Below are positions 18,084-29,256 of a stretch of DNA of 64,000 bases, one piece after another. The translations under genes were made by a program, and so were the position numbers. The DNA lies in assembly GCF_006439335.1 (NCBI RefSeq), contig NZ_SAWY01000036.1:248356-312355 (forward strand), given 5' to 3'. Every line of letters starts with the position of its first letter. The stretch's first letter is position 1. Source of the stretch: Litorilituus lipolyticus. GTDB lineage: Bacteria > Pseudomonadota > Gammaproteobacteria > Enterobacterales > Alteromonadaceae. The notes beneath the pieces were generated by a model. That model searched no databases. It saw only the letters and a list, made by a program, of their open reading frames with translations, and was not told where the DNA came from.

Positions 18084-19304
18084 ATGACTTTATTTAGCCA
18101 TTTATCTCATGAAATTAAGCAGTACTTAATTGTGACGGGTAATTACTGGGCTTTTACCTTAACTGATGGTGCCTTACGCATGCTAGTGGTGCTATATTTC
18201 CATCAACTTGGATACAGCCCGTTAAGTATTGCCATGTTATTTTTGTTTTATGAATTTTTTGGTGTAGTAACAAATTTAATCGGTGGCTGGTTAGGAGCTC
18301 GGCTAGGGTTAAATCGTACTATGAATATAGGTTTAGGTATTCAAATAGTCGCTTTAATTATGTTGGCTATGCCAAGTGAATGGTTATCTGTGATGTACGT
18401 TATGCTAGCTCAAGCTCTTTCAGGCATAGCAAAAGATTTAAACAAAATGAGCGCCAAAAGTGCGATTAAGTCTCTGGTGGCGCAAGGAGAAGAGGGCACG
18501 CTGTTTAAGTGGGTCGCTATGTTAACTGGCTCTAAAAACACTCTAAAAGGCATTGGCTTTTTCTTAGGAGGCATCTTACTAACGACCGTTGGTTTTAAAG
18601 GGGCAATGCTCCTTATGGCTAGTGTATTACTAATGGTTTGGTTATATAGCTTATATGCTTTACAAGGAGAGTTAGGTCGAGCGAAAAATAAGCCTAAGTT
18701 TACTGATATTTTTTCAAAGAGTGCCGCTATAAATACCTTATCGGCAGCACGGTTATTTCTTTTTGCTGCCAGAGATGTTTGGTTTGTTGTAGCACTGCCT
18801 GTCTTTTTATCTCAAGCTTTTAATTGGGATCATTGGTGGGTGGGCGGCTTTCTTGCATCATGGGTAATTGGCTATGGTATTGTGCAAACAATCGCACCTA
18901 AGATACTAAAAAGTGAGAAAAAAGAGATAACCGCTCGTATGGCGGTATATTGGGCGTTTGCCATAGTGTTTATTCCTATAATAATTGCTCTGGCTATCTA
19001 TAGCAGTTGGTATCCATTGCATATTTTAATTTTTGGGTTGTTAGCTTTTGGTTTTCTTTTTGCCATAAATTCATCTTTGCACAGTTATTTAATTGTTAGT
19101 TTGGCCAGTGCAGATGGTGTGTCGCTCGATGTTGGTTTTTACTACATGGCCAATGCAATGGGTAGATTACTAGGTACAGTGTTATCGGGTTGGATATTTC
19201 AACAATACGGCATAGAAGCATGCTTATTAATGTCATCATGCTTTATCGCAATTGCTGGCTTGATTTCGTTATATTTGCCAGCCGAAGAGCAGCACGCTAG
19301 ATAG
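18084..19304 (+). CDS. arsJ: ArsJ organoarsenical efflux permease (MFS)
   Basis: This 406-residue protein has 12 predicted helices of the major facilitator superfamily. It includes the segment [20 protein letters not shown], characteristic of ArsJ. ArsJ exports 1-arseno-3-phosphoglycerate made by the adjacent GAPDH; outside the cell the product falls apart, releasing arsenate. It is the last gene of the ars operon. Its final codons overlap the 3' end of the convergent histidine kinase gene by eight bases, with no room for a separate terminator. Confidence 0.9.
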   Translation: MTLFSHLSHEIKQYLIVTGNYWAFTLTDGALRMLVVLYFHQLGYSPLSIAMLFLFYEFFGVVTNLIGGWLGARLGLNRTMNIGLGIQIVALIMLAMPSEWLSVMYVMLAQALSGIAKDLNKMSAKSAIKSLVAQGEEGTLFKWVAMLTGSKNTLKGIGFFLGGILLTTVGFKGAMLLMASVLLMVWLYSLYALQGELGRAKNKPKFTDIFSKSAAINTLSAARLFLFAARDVWFVVALPVFLSQAFNWDHWWVGGFLASWVIGYGIVQTIAPKILKSEKKEITARMAVYWAFAIVFIPIIIALAIYSSWYPLHILIFGLLAFGFLFAINSSLHSYLIVSLASADGVSLDVGFYYMANAMGRLLGTVLSGWIFQQYGIEACLLMSSCFIAIAGLISLYLPAEEQHAR

Positions 19305-22143
19305 TAAAATAATTGGCTAGCGTAACAAGTAGCTTTACTGAATTAATGGGTTTGGTAATGTGTCCGTTCATACCTGCTTGAATACTGGTTTCTTTGTCAT
19401 CACTCATCGCATTGGCTGTAATGGCAATAATTGGAATGGTTTCATATTGTGGTAATTTTCTGATGCCATGAGTGGCTTCATAACCATTCATCACAGGCAT
19501 TTGTATATCCATCAAAATAATATCAAAAAGCGATTGCTTGGCTAATTCAACAGCTTCTAATCCATTTTTAGCTAAGGTAATTTTCATGCCAAATTCTGTT
19601 AGCATTTTACTGGCGATGACTTGGTTTATTCTGTTGTCTTCTACCAATAATACACTTTTATTGAACAGCTTTGCTTTGAGTTGTTCTGAGTTGACTATTT
19701 GATTTTCTGGTGTTATTTCAGTGTCGCTTGACTCTTCAGTAGACTCTATAGATACGATGGGGAGATATATTGTAAAGTGAAAATGACTACCTTTATTTTC
19801 TTCACTCGTGAGTTGAATGCTACCGCCCATTAAATCAATTAGGTTTTTGCAAATAGCTAAGCCTAAGCCCGAGCCGCCATAGTTTCGTGTGGTTGAATCA
19901 TCGGCTTGCACAAACGTCGAAAAGAGTTTTTGCTGTTGTGTTGCTGAAATGCCAATGCCAGTATCTGTAACGGTAAAATCAACATAATCAGAGTTTTTTT
20001 CACGGGTTAAGCTTAAGGTAATACTGCCTTTGTCGGTGAATTTTATAGCATTTGATAATAAGTTACCTAATACTTGGGAGCATCTAACAGAATCACCTCT
20101 TACTAAGGTAAACAAGTCATCGTCCATATGAATATCTAGTGCGAGTAACTTTTTTTCTGCTTGATGTTGATAGACATCAATAACAGAAAATATCGTTTTT
20201 TTCAGATCAAAGGTCGCTGACTCTATATCTAACTTTCCGGCTTCGATTTTTGAAATATCTAAAATATCGTTGAGAATATGCATTAAATGATCTGATGATT
20301 GCTTTAACTGCTCTAAGTAGTTTTGTTGCTCATCATTAATATGTGTTTTAAACATGAGTTCAGTTAAACCTATAATGCCATTCATTGGTGTTCTAATTTC
20401 ATGACTCATATTGGCTAAAAATAAACTTTTTGCTTTGTTGGCATCTTCTGCTGCCGCAGTTTTTTCGATCAATTTTTTATTGGTGTTAGCTAATTCTTGG
20501 GTTCTTCTTAAGACTCTTTTTTCCAAGGTAGTATTAATGTTTTTAAGTTGCTCTTCGTGTTTCTTTTGCTCAGTAATATCAATGTGCGTGCCCACCATGC
20601 GAATTGGCTCGTTACTCTCAGGATCTCGAAGTACAAAACCTCGGGTTAAAATATTTACTAAGTGTCCTTGTTTATGTTTCATGCGAAATTCGGTTTTATA
20701 AAAGGGTGTTTTACCCGCTAAATAATCCGCTAAAATGGATTGGACTTTGGTTTTGTCATCTTCATAGATGAGGCTTTCCCAGGTGCCAATCTCTGCAGGG
20801 AGTTCGTGCTCGTTATAACCAAGCATTTCAAGCCAACGGGCAGAAAAGAAAATAGTGTTATTTATTATGTCCCAATCCCAGAGGCCATCATTGGCCCCTT
20901 TCATGGCTAATGCAAAGCGTTGTTCACTGTTAAATAGTACTTTTTTATTTTCGGCGACAGTTGTTAGCATTTTATTGAATTCATCGAATAATTGACTAAA
21001 TTCTTCTGTGCTACTGTGGTGAGGAATTTCTTTGAGTTCGTTTTTGTTGATGTGACGAATTTTTTCAGTAAATTGTTGCAGTGGAAGTAAAATTTTACTG
21101 GAGAAATACATAAGCCAAATGAAGGCAACCACAGTTGATAGGATGAAAGCAATGCTTAAAAAATAGATAAGCTCATGGGTTTTCGCTACCAGTATTTGAT
21201 CACTAACCGTTAGCTGCAATAAATATCCTGTTGACGGGATTGAATAAAATAAGTGATGGAGTTTTTGACCGTCTTGTAGATTAGTAAAGTGATACATACC
21301 AGATTGATTAGTTACTTCGGCAATTTTATCGGCGTGATCTGGCATAAGTTGCGCGATATTGGTGCTTTTAGTCGTATTTTCACCATCGGTATTTTTAATG
21401 ACATTATTGTCTTCATCTTTTGCTAATTGAATAACGTGATCTGCCTGCCAATGATACCAATAGGTGCCGTCTTTACTAATTAAAGCAAGATTTGCTAAAC
21501 CTGAAAATTCAGCTGAGAGTTTATCTTGCATGTTGTTCATTAACGTTTTGATATTTTGCCATGGTAAGGCTGCACCAAGTAAACCTGACACCTGCCCCTG
21601 ATCATCAATAATGCTTGAGGCGACCACCACTTGTTTCACACCTGTTGTAAATGAAATCATAGGATTTGAAACATAGATTGTCGGAATATTTTCAGTGTTG
21701 TTTAAAACGGTGTGTTGCCAATAATCTCTATTTCTAATGCTTTTCGGTTGCGCTGTAGGTGAAGTATCATCGGTCGTTCTCAACATCATGACATCTGGAT
21801 TTCCACCAGAGGTATTATGAAAAGAACCGTCGGGTCGACCTACGATAAACTTTTCATAATATGTTTTTTTAATAGCAAGTGCATCCATGAGCACGGGTTT
21901 CATTTGAGTGAAATTCATGCTTGTTATTGCTGGTTGGATTGCTAACAATTCAATTTCAGCGAGTCTTGATTTAAAAAAACCGTCAAGTTGCGCTGAAGAA
22001 ACATTGAGACTGGTTTTTACGTTATCTAATACGACTTCATTGGTTGTGTTTGAGCTTTGCCAAATAGCGAAAATAAAAGAGATGGCTAAAGGAAAAAAAC
22101 CACATAGTAAGAGGACAATGAGAATTTTATATTTAAGCTTCAT
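19297..22143 (-). CDS. hybrid sensor histidine kinase (Cache-HAMP-PAS-HisKA-HATPase-REC)
   Basis: The protein is 948 residues. An N-terminal helix (~5-25), a periplasmic double-Cache domain (~35-325) and a second helix (~330-350) are followed by HAMP, PAS (~415-535), and a coiled coil ([19 protein letters not shown]). The phospho-acceptor His is in [14 protein letters not shown] (~583), the ATPase has DTGIGIS and GGSGLGLAI, and the receiver Asp is in [12 protein letters not shown] (~877). It senses an extracytoplasmic small molecule; the output partner is not nearby. ATG 22143 is preferred over a TTG ten codons upstream, since it opens directly on the first helix. It is convergent with arsJ but there is no sign it belongs to the arsenic system. 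Confidence 0.9.
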   Translation of the reverse strand: MKLKYKILIVLLLCGFFPLAISFIFAIWQSSNTTNEVVLDNVKTSLNVSSAQLDGFFKSRLAEIELLAIQPAITSMNFTQMKPVLMDALAIKKTYYEKFIVGRPDGSFHNTSGGNPDVMMLRTTDDTSPTAQPKSIRNRDYWQHTVLNNTENIPTIYVSNPMISFTTGVKQVVVASSIIDDQGQVSGLLGAALPWQNIKTLMNNMQDKLSAEFSGLANLALISKDGTYWYHWQADHVIQLAKDEDNNVIKNTDGENTTKSTNIAQLMPDHADKIAEVTNQSGMYHFTNLQDGQKLHHLFYSIPSTGYLLQLTVSDQILVAKTHELIYFLSIAFILSTVVAFIWLMYFSSKILLPLQQFTEKIRHINKNELKEIPHHSSTEEFSQLFDEFNKMLTTVAENKKVLFNSEQRFALAMKGANDGLWDWDIINNTIFFSARWLEMLGYNEHELPAEIGTWESLIYEDDKTKVQSILADYLAGKTPFYKTEFRMKHKQGHLVNILTRGFVLRDPESNEPIRMVGTHIDITEQKKHEEQLKNINTTLEKRVLRRTQELANTNKKLIEKTAAAEDANKAKSLFLANMSHEIRTPMNGIIGLTELMFKTHINDEQQNYLEQLKQSSDHLMHILNDILDISKIEAGKLDIESATFDLKKTIFSVIDVYQHQAEKKLLALDIHMDDDLFTLVRGDSVRCSQVLGNLLSNAIKFTDKGSITLSLTREKNSDYVDFTVTDTGIGISATQQQKLFSTFVQADDSTTRNYGGSGLGLAICKNLIDLMGGSIQLTSEENKGSHFHFTIYLPIVSIESTEESSDTEITPENQIVNSEQLKAKLFNKSVLLVEDNRINQVIASKMLTEFGMKITLAKNGLEAVELAKQSLFDIILMDIQMPVMNGYEATHGIRKLPQYETIPIIAITANAMSDDKETSIQAGMNGHITKPINSVKLLVTLANYFTI

Positions 22144-22265
22144 TGACTTAATAATTGAGTATGAATAGCTCAAGTGTAGTACAAATCATTGTATTTGACG
22201 CTAAAAGTAGGATTAATAACGGAGAAATAATTTGCTTATCATCTTAAATATTTACAGCGTTTAAG

Positions 22266-24101
22266 CTAATGAGTTTTTGGTAGATGCTGTGTAAGTTGGC
22301 CATCTGCTTGGCTTATAATAATTCTATTCTTACCATTATTTTTGGCGAGGTAAAGAGCTTCATCGGCAGCTTTTACCATTTGTTCAAAGGCATTTACAGA
22401 TAACTCAGTATTGTTGAAGCGGTTATGTTCACTGCCAGCAACACCAAAACTTGCGGTAACAGTTAATGGGGTACTATTTATATAAGTCTGCAGCTTTTCT
22501 ATCGCCACTCTTACTCGTTCAGCTTGCACGGCTGCTTGGTCTTGAGGTGTTTCAGGTAAGAATATAATAAACTCTTCGCCTCCCCATCTTGCGGTAATAT
22601 CGGCTTTGCGGATAGTTGTTGCTATACAAGTTGCTACGGTGCGTAAAATTGTATCGCCCGCATCATGACCAAACTTGTCGTTAACTTGTTTGAAGCTATC
22701 TAAGTCTATTAGCACTATGGATGCATCACGACCAGTTCTTGCTATGCTATGCCAAGCTGAATAGGTTGCTTCTTGAAATCCACGACGGTTATTGATGCCT
22801 GTTAAAGCGTCAGTTCTAGCATAACTTTCAGCAACTAGTTTATCCATTTTTGCCATTCTAAACTGTTTTGCTAAAATGACGGCTAATAGAAATGCCTCGA
22901 AGGTCATGCCTATTTCAATGGCCTTAAAAGTAAAGTCATTGTACGGGATTAAAATACCCGCGACAGCCAACGTAGATATGGTGATACAAACTGCGGCAGT
23001 AACGGAAGAGAATAAAAATATCTTAGCAAATGGTCTATTCGCATTTAAGGCACAAACCCCCATCGCAATAAATAAAATGACAAAACTTGTATTTAGCAAG
23101 AAAGATAGTGCCATTGAAAAGATGAGCTGTTGAAACAATAATCCAGCTAACATCGCTAGTGGAACTATGAGAGTAATTTTAGTGACAAATTTGTCTAATT
23201 TCGGTGCATCTTGTTGAGTCTTTAGTAATGCTCTAGCAAAGTGTAGGCCGGCTATGCTATAGGTAATCATTAAGAATATATCTAACCAATCTTGAAATAA
23301 AGGGCCGATATTGTAGGTGAATATGGTATGAAGTTGCCCAGTATAAGATAAGCTATTTAAGGCGAAACCAAATAAATATAAGCTGTATAAGCCATACTCT
23401 TTTTGTTTTATAAATATAAAAAGCACCAAATTATAAAGTGCTAAGGCAAATAAAATACCATATAAGATACCGTATTCATAAGCTGCTGAAATATCCCTTT
23501 TTATTGCTTCTTCTTTATTGCTAAAGTGAATAGGCACGGCAAGTGGACCTTTGCTTTCTATACGAATATAGACATCAGTAACGCCAATTGGAAATTGATG
23601 CTCAAACGCATAGAATCGATAAGGCATGGGCCGTTGCTCAAATGCAATGCCATCTCCACCAATAATATGTCTACTTATCTTATGATCATTTACTAGCCAG
23701 GTATCAATGTAATCAAGCCAAGGTGTTTCTATAGCGAGTCGATATGGTGATTGCACGTCATCACTATTCGAAACGCTAAATTTCATCCAGACAGGTTTTA
23801 CGCCAATACCTAAGGAAATTGAGTTGTTATTACCTTGTTTAACTTTGTTGGGCTTGGCAAAGTGAATCTTTGCTTGTTCTAAAGTGAGCTTTTGGTCTGT
23901 TTCTTGAAAATATTCAATGTATTTTCCTACGGTTCCGCTTCTAAATTCACCTAACTCGATTTGCTTAGCTTGTACTACGGAGTTAAAGCATAAAATAAGC
24001 GTGAATATATAGCAGTAAACATTAAAAAAAATTCCAGTGAAGGCTGAGCTGCTCTGTTGCAGTATCTGGAGAGATTTTTTAAGGTGAGTTATCAAAAACA
24101 T
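22266..24101 (-). CDS. diguanylate cyclase with 7TM-DISM sensor
   Basis: Residues ~45-190 are a periplasmic 7TMR-DISMED2 domain, a jelly-roll likely to bind carbohydrate-like ligands. Seven helices (~205-410) and a GGDEF domain (~430-600) follow. The active-site loop is GGEEF (~505), and the substrate motif DSFKQVNDKFGHDAGD is intact, so it should make cyclic di-GMP. There is no inhibitory RxxD motif obvious immediately before the loop. It stands on the same strand as the hybrid kinase, 122 bases upstream of it. Whether they share a transcript is unknown. Confidence 0.9.
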   Translation of the reverse strand: MFLITHLKKSLQILQQSSSAFTGIFFNVYCYIFTLILCFNSVVQAKQIELGEFRSGTVGKYIEYFQETDQKLTLEQAKIHFAKPNKVKQGNNNSISLGIGVKPVWMKFSVSNSDDVQSPYRLAIETPWLDYIDTWLVNDHKISRHIIGGDGIAFEQRPMPYRFYAFEHQFPIGVTDVYIRIESKGPLAVPIHFSNKEEAIKRDISAAYEYGILYGILFALALYNLVLFIFIKQKEYGLYSLYLFGFALNSLSYTGQLHTIFTYNIGPLFQDWLDIFLMITYSIAGLHFARALLKTQQDAPKLDKFVTKITLIVPLAMLAGLLFQQLIFSMALSFLLNTSFVILFIAMGVCALNANRPFAKIFLFSSVTAAVCITISTLAVAGILIPYNDFTFKAIEIGMTFEAFLLAVILAKQFRMAKMDKLVAESYARTDALTGINNRRGFQEATYSAWHSIARTGRDASIVLIDLDSFKQVNDKFGHDAGDTILRTVATCIATTIRKADITARWGGEEFIIFLPETPQDQAAVQAERVRVAIEKLQTYINSTPLTVTASFGVAGSEHNRFNNTELSVNAFEQMVKAADEALYLAKNNGKNRIIISQADGQLTQHLPKTH

Positions 24102-24212
24102 AATGACGATTAAATACTAAAGTGAGTTTAAGCAAATCATTATCATTAATAATAACATCTATTTTATAATCTAACGATGAATTGTATGAATATTAGTAAG
24201 TAAAGTTTTTCA

Positions 24213-24596
24213 TTAACCAAGCCAAGCTTTGGCCTCTTCGAGAGTAGTAAAGTACTTATGTTTAACGTTGGCTTTTTGATAACAGCGACTCATTTGTGCC
24301 GAAACTAATGCTTTACAGTTTACATCACCAATCACAACACCGCATGATTCAAGCCCTTTATTATGTCTTTCAATTAGTGAATGGGTTAGTGCTTGTTCGG
24401 CTTCAGGCGTAAACAAGCTCATATCATGTAGTGTTATGACTTGATTCCAACTTGAACCTTGTAGTGTGTTTATGCAAGATTTAAGTGCGCTTTGGTACTG
24501 GTTAATTAATTCTTCATTAAAAGGTCCGGTTGCCTCAACAAGCAATAACCGTCCCTCTACTTTAACTTCAAATATACCATGCTCTTCAAATTTCAT
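24213..24596 (-). CDS. STAS/SpoIIAA-like hypothetical protein, 127 aa
   Basis: A small soluble protein with alternating strands and helices (VEGRLLLVEATGPFNEELIN, later CGVVIGDVNCKALVSAQMSR), resembling STAS or SpoIIAA-like domains that bind lipids or act as anti-anti-sigma modules. The FxxLEEAKAWL C-terminus is typical of that fold. No phosphorylatable Ser at the usual place can be assigned with confidence. The start ATG lacks a good Shine-Dalgarno sequence. It lies between the cyclase and an XRE regulator on the same strand. Confidence 0.55.
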   Translation of the reverse strand: MKFEEHGIFEVKVEGRLLLVEATGPFNEELINQYQSALKSCINTLQGSSWNQVITLHDMSLFTPEAEQALTHSLIERHNKGLESCGVVIGDVNCKALVSAQMSRCYQKANVKHKYFTTLEEAKAWLG

Positions 24597-24718
24597 AAGG
24601 GGTCAAATATAGAGTATTTAGGATTCAATATTACTAAAAGAAAATCGAATTTAACAAATAACCATAAAAACTATATTGATTTAGCCCCTACTTTTTAGCA
24701 TTAATAAAAAAGGTTTAG

Positions 24719-25405
24719 TTATTGTTTTATATCGCAAGTCTTAAATTTAATACTTAGAGGGCGTATTATAGCTTCGCTAAGTAGTGCCGCATAAAATAAT
24801 ACGATTAGGTTAACCGCAGAAGCGCGTAGAAAGACAAAATTTTCATAGGTGTCAATGTTACCTAATATGGCAATGGCACCAATAAGTAATCCAAGAAATG
24901 CGCCGCCATAAAGGTAAGTGACTTGGCTTTGATATAATGCCGCTAAATACTTGGCTTGTGAGCCACCCACTATTTCATCGGTAAATAAATATTTTAAACT
25001 GGTAATCGACTTAAAAAAGCCTTCCGTGCCGTAAGTAATAATGGTGGCTGCGTAAACAAATAAGACTATATATAGCGCTGATGCCGCGTCTAAATAAAGG
25101 TGTGTTCCAGCGCCTAGATAAATTAGCATAGCGATAGCACTTGATATAATAATGAGTGCGATTAAATTTTTCATGATCATTTCCCTCGTCCAACTGACTT
25201 CTATTTCGTTTGACGTTGCTTGCAATGCTTTAGGAGATAAATTGAAAACGGATGCTATTGCCAATGTTGACTCTGCAGAAGCTTTACCATCAGCCTCGAT
25301 GCGCTGAATGGTTCTCACAGATAAGCCTGAAACTTTTGCAAGAACCTCTTGTGACCAACCATTTTCGTTACGTAACGTTTTTAATTTATTTGTTGAAAGA
25401 AACAA
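24719..25405 (-). CDS. XRE-family regulator with membrane domain
   Basis: Residues ~5-65 form a helix-turn-helix (LKTLRNENGWSQEVLAKVSG, then LSVRTIQRIEADGKAS) of the kind found in small regulators with attached membrane helices. Residues ~80-215 contain four or five hydrophobic segments. The start is TTG with AAGGAG six bases upstream, and it begins exactly at the domain. It is the second membrane-tethered XRE protein in the window, but is not closely similar to the one at 12093 beyond architecture. Targets are unknown. Confidence 0.8.
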   Translation of the reverse strand: MFLSTNKLKTLRNENGWSQEVLAKVSGLSVRTIQRIEADGKASAESTLAIASVFNLSPKALQATSNEIEVSWTREMIMKNLIALIIISSAIAMLIYLGAGTHLYLDAASALYIVLFVYAATIITYGTEGFFKSITSLKYLFTDEIVGGSQAKYLAALYQSQVTYLYGGAFLGLLIGAIAILGNIDTYENFVFLRASAVNLIVLFYAALLSEAIIRPLSIKFKTCDIKQ

Positions 25406-25602
25406 ACTTTTCTCCTTAACGGATTACCAACAACGAGGAAAATTTAACAATCTCATGAGGAAAACGACTAGTTAATTAACCTGACAAACTCACGACACAA
25501 CCTGACATTGATTATATATCAATAAGTTAAAATATTGATGTGTCGTATTAGATTGGTTCTATCAATGTAAAAACTAGCATGGCGGAGTGTTATGATTTTG
25601 AT

Positions 25603-25998
25603 TTAACATCTGTTTGACAACCATAGTTTTTCTAATCGTTTGGTCGGTAATTGATCATTATTAAATTTTTTAATTTCTGTTAGGGTTTTGCAAATTTGTT
25701 GCCGCGCTGCTTCGACTTTAACAGCCTTTTCTGCCTCATTTAGTTGACTATTAGAAAAAGCATCAATAAGGATAAGGTTGTGCTTTTCAATATCATTTGA
25801 CAGTGCGGCAAGTAATTTGTCATCAATAATGGCATCAATTGTTTTTATGCCAATCTTTAATGGTTTCTTTGCCCTTTTTTGCAGTAAACGTACTTTGTGA
25901 TTATCAATTTTTTTGTTGCTGTCACGTGCCGTATAAAATGCTTGAATTAAGCTACCTAAAGCACTAACACTTGCAACAAATAAGCCTGCAATATCCAA
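25603..25998 (-). CDS. hypothetical protein with N-terminal helix, 131 aa
   Basis: I do not recognise this protein. A hydrophobic N-terminus (MDIAGLFVASVSALGSLIQA) could be a membrane anchor. The rest is lysine-rich, helical and likely soluble. It starts at TTG with TAGGAG seven bases upstream, so translation is credible. It is flanked by an XRE regulator and by the terminator of the RND operon, and appears to be a single gene. Confidence 0.55.
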   Translation of the reverse strand: MDIAGLFVASVSALGSLIQAFYTARDSNKKIDNHKVRLLQKRAKKPLKIGIKTIDAIIDDKLLAALSNDIEKHNLILIDAFSNSQLNEAEKAVKVEAARQQICKTLTEIKKFNNDQLPTKRLEKLWLSNRC

Positions 25999-26141
25999 AG
26001 TTGACTCCTACAATTCCATTACATTGAGTTAATCATGACCACAAAATGGTTAATGATAAAGAATAATAAGACTAACGCATGTTGCTTTTTAAGGGTATTT
26101 TTTTATAAACAAATACAGATCATTTACTTTTAGCAGGGCAT

Positions 26142-26171
26142 AAAAAAAGCCTGATAAATTATTATCAGGCT
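26142..26171 (-). terminator. rho-independent terminator of RND operon
   Basis: On the minus strand AGCCTGATAA pairs with TTATCAGGCT around a four-base loop, followed by a run of T. It lies 33 bases after the RND permease stop. Confidence 0.9.
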
Positions 26172-26203
26172 TTAGTTTCAACTTGAGAACTCTTGCTAGT
26201 CTT

Positions 26204-29200
26204 TTACGCCACTTTTGCTCTTTTCTCGGCTAGCAATAAGTAAAAGCTTGGTAAAATAAACAGCGTAAATAGTGTGCCAATAAACATACCGGCAACTAAT
26301 ATAATACCAATACTATTTCTTGCTTCAGCACCCGCTCCGGTTACTAACACTAATGGGAAGTGACCTAAAATAGTGGCGGCCGTTGTCATTAATATTGGAC
26401 GCAACCTTGTTGTTGCGGCTTCCGTAACTGCTGCCAGTTTGTTTGCGCCTTGCTCTTGAGCGTGGTTTGCAAATTCAACAATTAAAATCCCGTTTTTCGC
26501 AATGAGGCCAATCAAGGTAATTAAACCAATTTGCGAGTAAATGTTGATAGTTGTCAGCTCAACATAAGGAATAAGTAATGCACCGGACAAGGCTAAAGGT
26601 ACACAACCTAATAGCACTACTAGCGGATCTCTAAAGCTATTAAATTGAATTGCCAGTACTAGGAAAACTATGAGCAATGAAATGGCTAATACCATGATCA
26701 GGGTATTCCCTTCTTGGCGAAGTTGTCGAGATTCACCCGCATAATCAATAGAGTAACCTAACGGTAATATCTCGCTGGCGGTTTTCTCTAATGTACTTAA
26801 TGCCGCTTCTTTACTCGAGCCTGGCGCGACAGCACCATAAACTCTGAAAGCATTTTGCTGAGCAAAAGTGCCTAGTTGTCTAGGGACAGTTTTCCATTCT
26901 AAATCGGCAACAGCAGAAATAGGCATGAGCTCGCCCGTTGGTAATTTAATATTTAAAGAAAGAATGGCCTCAGTTTTTGTACGAACATCGTCACTAACAA
27001 TAGGAATAACACGATAAGCTTTACCGTTATCATCAAAGCGGTTGACGAAATTATTAGAAAGCAAAATACCTAATTGTTGGCTAACTTCAGCAATGCTTAT
27101 GCCTAAATCAGCGACTTTTTGTCGGTTTATATTCAGCTCAACTTGCGGTAAATCTATCTTTAAATCTGTATCGGCGTAAATAAACTGCCCGCTGCCAAAG
27201 GCAGCACCTACTAGCTGATCGGCATATTGCTTCATTTCACTAAAAGGTGCTGAAGATTTAACAACCATTTCTATTTCAAATTGTCCTGAACTCGGTAATG
27301 AAGCCGGTAGGATAGGTAGCATGTTTAATCCTGGAATTTGGGCTAATTTACCGTAAATCTGTGGCAAAATTGATTGAGCACTAAAGTCACGTTCATCAGC
27401 ATTAACTAGTTCTAAACCGCCAAAGCCGCCTGAGCCAAAAATAATTTGCCAAATTTGTTTACCGCCTTCAATCTCTTGTAAACTATCAACCACAGGTCCC
27501 ATTTGACCTACATTGTAAGTTAATGATGAATCGGGTGGTGATTGAATAACAAACATAACACCAGCTTGATCTTCTACGGGTGCGAGCTCTTTTTGTGAAA
27601 ACAGGTAGAAAGGCACGGCTAATAATGAAACGACAAAAGCAATAAGAAACACTTGCCCTTTCCAGTTAAAGATATGAGTTAATAACTTTCCATAAGCGTT
27701 TTGAACCTTATCAAAAAGGTGATTCACTTTTTGAGTTAACCATCCTTCTTGGCCACCTTTTGGTGATACATAGGCACTCATGATAGGCGATAATGTGATG
27801 GCAACAATGCCTGAAATAATGACAGCAATAGCCAAAGTAAAGGCGAACTCTTTAAATAATACACCCGTTAACCCTGATAAAAAGCCGATAGGTGCATAAA
27901 CTGCGGCGAGGGTTAAGGTCATGGAGATAATAGGTACTAAGAGCTGTCTTGAGCTGATTAACGCCGCATCAACTTTCGACATGCCTTCACGCATGAGTCT
28001 GGCGACATTTTCAACAACAACAATGGCATCATCAACCACTAAGCCCACCGATAATACAATGGCTAGTACGGTAAGTAAGTTGAGCGAAAAGCCCATCATC
28101 GCCATGGCTGCAATTGCACCCAGTATTGAGATAGGAATAGTAATTAACGGCACAATGGCACTTCTAAATGAACCCATTAATAGTAAAACAACTAGGCCAA
28201 CTAAAATGACCGTTTCAATGAGCGTGGTAAAAATTTCTTTTAAGGCATCACGCATGTATAAGGTGCCATCATAGGCAAAATCTATGGAAAGCCCTTGAGG
28301 CAACGTTTTATTTAGCTCAGCTACTTTTTTATATAAACGATCACCTATGGCTATTTCATTGGCGCCAGGTAGTGGCCATACAGAAATATAAACAGCATCA
28401 TTTTCGTTAAGTCTAGCTGTTACGTTGCTGTCTTCTGCCGCAAGCTCAATGGTTGCGATATCTTTTAAATAGATGTTCGCACCATCAATTTCTGCTACAA
28501 CGAGTTGCTCAAACTCTGCGACGTTACGCAGTTGGGTGTTAGCTACAATATCAATTTTCTGACGATTGTTTTCAACATACCCCATAGTGGCAATAGTGTT
28601 ATTTGATTGCAGTGCTTGATAAACATCGCTAGCACTTAAATTAAAGGTCGTGAGCGCTTGAGCGTTTAACCAGACACGCATAGCTGGCGTTCTCGCGCCT
28701 TCTATGCCAACACGTTGCACACCTTCAATTGAGTTGAGTATCGGGTTAACTTGTCGGGTTAAGTAGTCAGTAATACGCGATAAGTCATTGCCATTGGCAT
28801 GGACATTGAGGTAGAAAACAGCGAAAGGTCGGTCAGCACGGCTAACAGAAACTACAGGATCTTGAGATCCAGAGGGTAATTCATAGCGAATTTGACCTAA
28901 ACGTGCGGTTAACTCAGCTAAGGCTAATGTACTATTTTCGTTAAGCTTTAACCAAGCCGTAACTTTACTGCTGCCTGAGGTGCTGGTGGAATCAACATAC
29001 TCAACACCAGGCACGGTAGCCGCCACGCGTTCTATGGGCTCAGTGATAAAGCCCTGAACAACATCAGCAGATGCACCAATGTAATAAGTGTCAATGACTA
29101 AAGAGGCACTTTCAATTTTAGGAAATTGCAACACAGGAATTTTACTTGCTGACCAAATACCAGCAATACAGATAATGATGGATAGTACAATGGCGACGAC

Positions 29201-29248
29201 AGGGCGACGGACAAAGATATCCATTACTGAAGGTTTAGAATCGTTCAT
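26204..29248 (-). CDS. RND efflux pump inner-membrane permease (HAE1/AcrB type)
   Basis: At 1014 residues the protein has the twelve-helix AcrB design, with two large periplasmic loops. The proton-relay pair is seen in GLVVDDAIVVVENV (~400-412). RPVVAIVLSIIICIAGIW opens the first helix, and GLIAKNGILIVEFAN is the typical motif in the second half. It exports hydrophobic compounds through a tripartite complex. The adaptor gene ends nine bases upstream. No outer-membrane factor is in the cluster, so a shared TolC is likely. The cluster's TetR protein probably represses it. Confidence 0.95.
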   Translation of the reverse strand: MNDSKPSVMDIFVRRPVVAIVLSIIICIAGIWSASKIPVLQFPKIESASLVIDTYYIGASADVVQGFITEPIERVAATVPGVEYVDSTSTSGSSKVTAWLKLNENSTLALAELTARLGQIRYELPSGSQDPVVSVSRADRPFAVFYLNVHANGNDLSRITDYLTRQVNPILNSIEGVQRVGIEGARTPAMRVWLNAQALTTFNLSASDVYQALQSNNTIATMGYVENNRQKIDIVANTQLRNVAEFEQLVVAEIDGANIYLKDIATIELAAEDSNVTARLNENDAVYISVWPLPGANEIAIGDRLYKKVAELNKTLPQGLSIDFAYDGTLYMRDALKEIFTTLIETVILVGLVVLLLMGSFRSAIVPLITIPISILGAIAAMAMMGFSLNLLTVLAIVLSVGLVVDDAIVVVENVARLMREGMSKVDAALISSRQLLVPIISMTLTLAAVYAPIGFLSGLTGVLFKEFAFTLAIAVIISGIVAITLSPIMSAYVSPKGGQEGWLTQKVNHLFDKVQNAYGKLLTHIFNWKGQVFLIAFVVSLLAVPFYLFSQKELAPVEDQAGVMFVIQSPPDSSLTYNVGQMGPVVDSLQEIEGGKQIWQIIFGSGGFGGLELVNADERDFSAQSILPQIYGKLAQIPGLNMLPILPASLPSSGQFEIEMVVKSSAPFSEMKQYADQLVGAAFGSGQFIYADTDLKIDLPQVELNINRQKVADLGISIAEVSQQLGILLSNNFVNRFDDNGKAYRVIPIVSDDVRTKTEAILSLNIKLPTGELMPISAVADLEWKTVPRQLGTFAQQNAFRVYGAVAPGSSKEAALSTLEKTASEILPLGYSIDYAGESRQLRQEGNTLIMVLAISLLIVFLVLAIQFNSFRDPLVVLLGCVPLALSGALLIPYVELTTINIYSQIGLITLIGLIAKNGILIVEFANHAQEQGANKLAAVTEAATTRLRPILMTTAATILGHFPLVLVTGAGAEARNSIGIILVAGMFIGTLFTLFILPSFYLLLAEKRAKVA

Positions 29249-29256
29249 GATACTCC

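Noticed and set aside
24129..24150. Fur-box-like AATCATTATCATTAATAAT before the 7TM-DISM cyclase gene
   Set aside because: By eye it matches only about 11 of 19 positions of the consensus in very AT-rich DNA, so I do not list it as a site.
25603..25998. Small membrane-anchored protein as a possible defence effector
   Set aside because: The hydrophobic N-terminus alone is not evidence, and no nuclease, NTPase or partner gene is adjacent.
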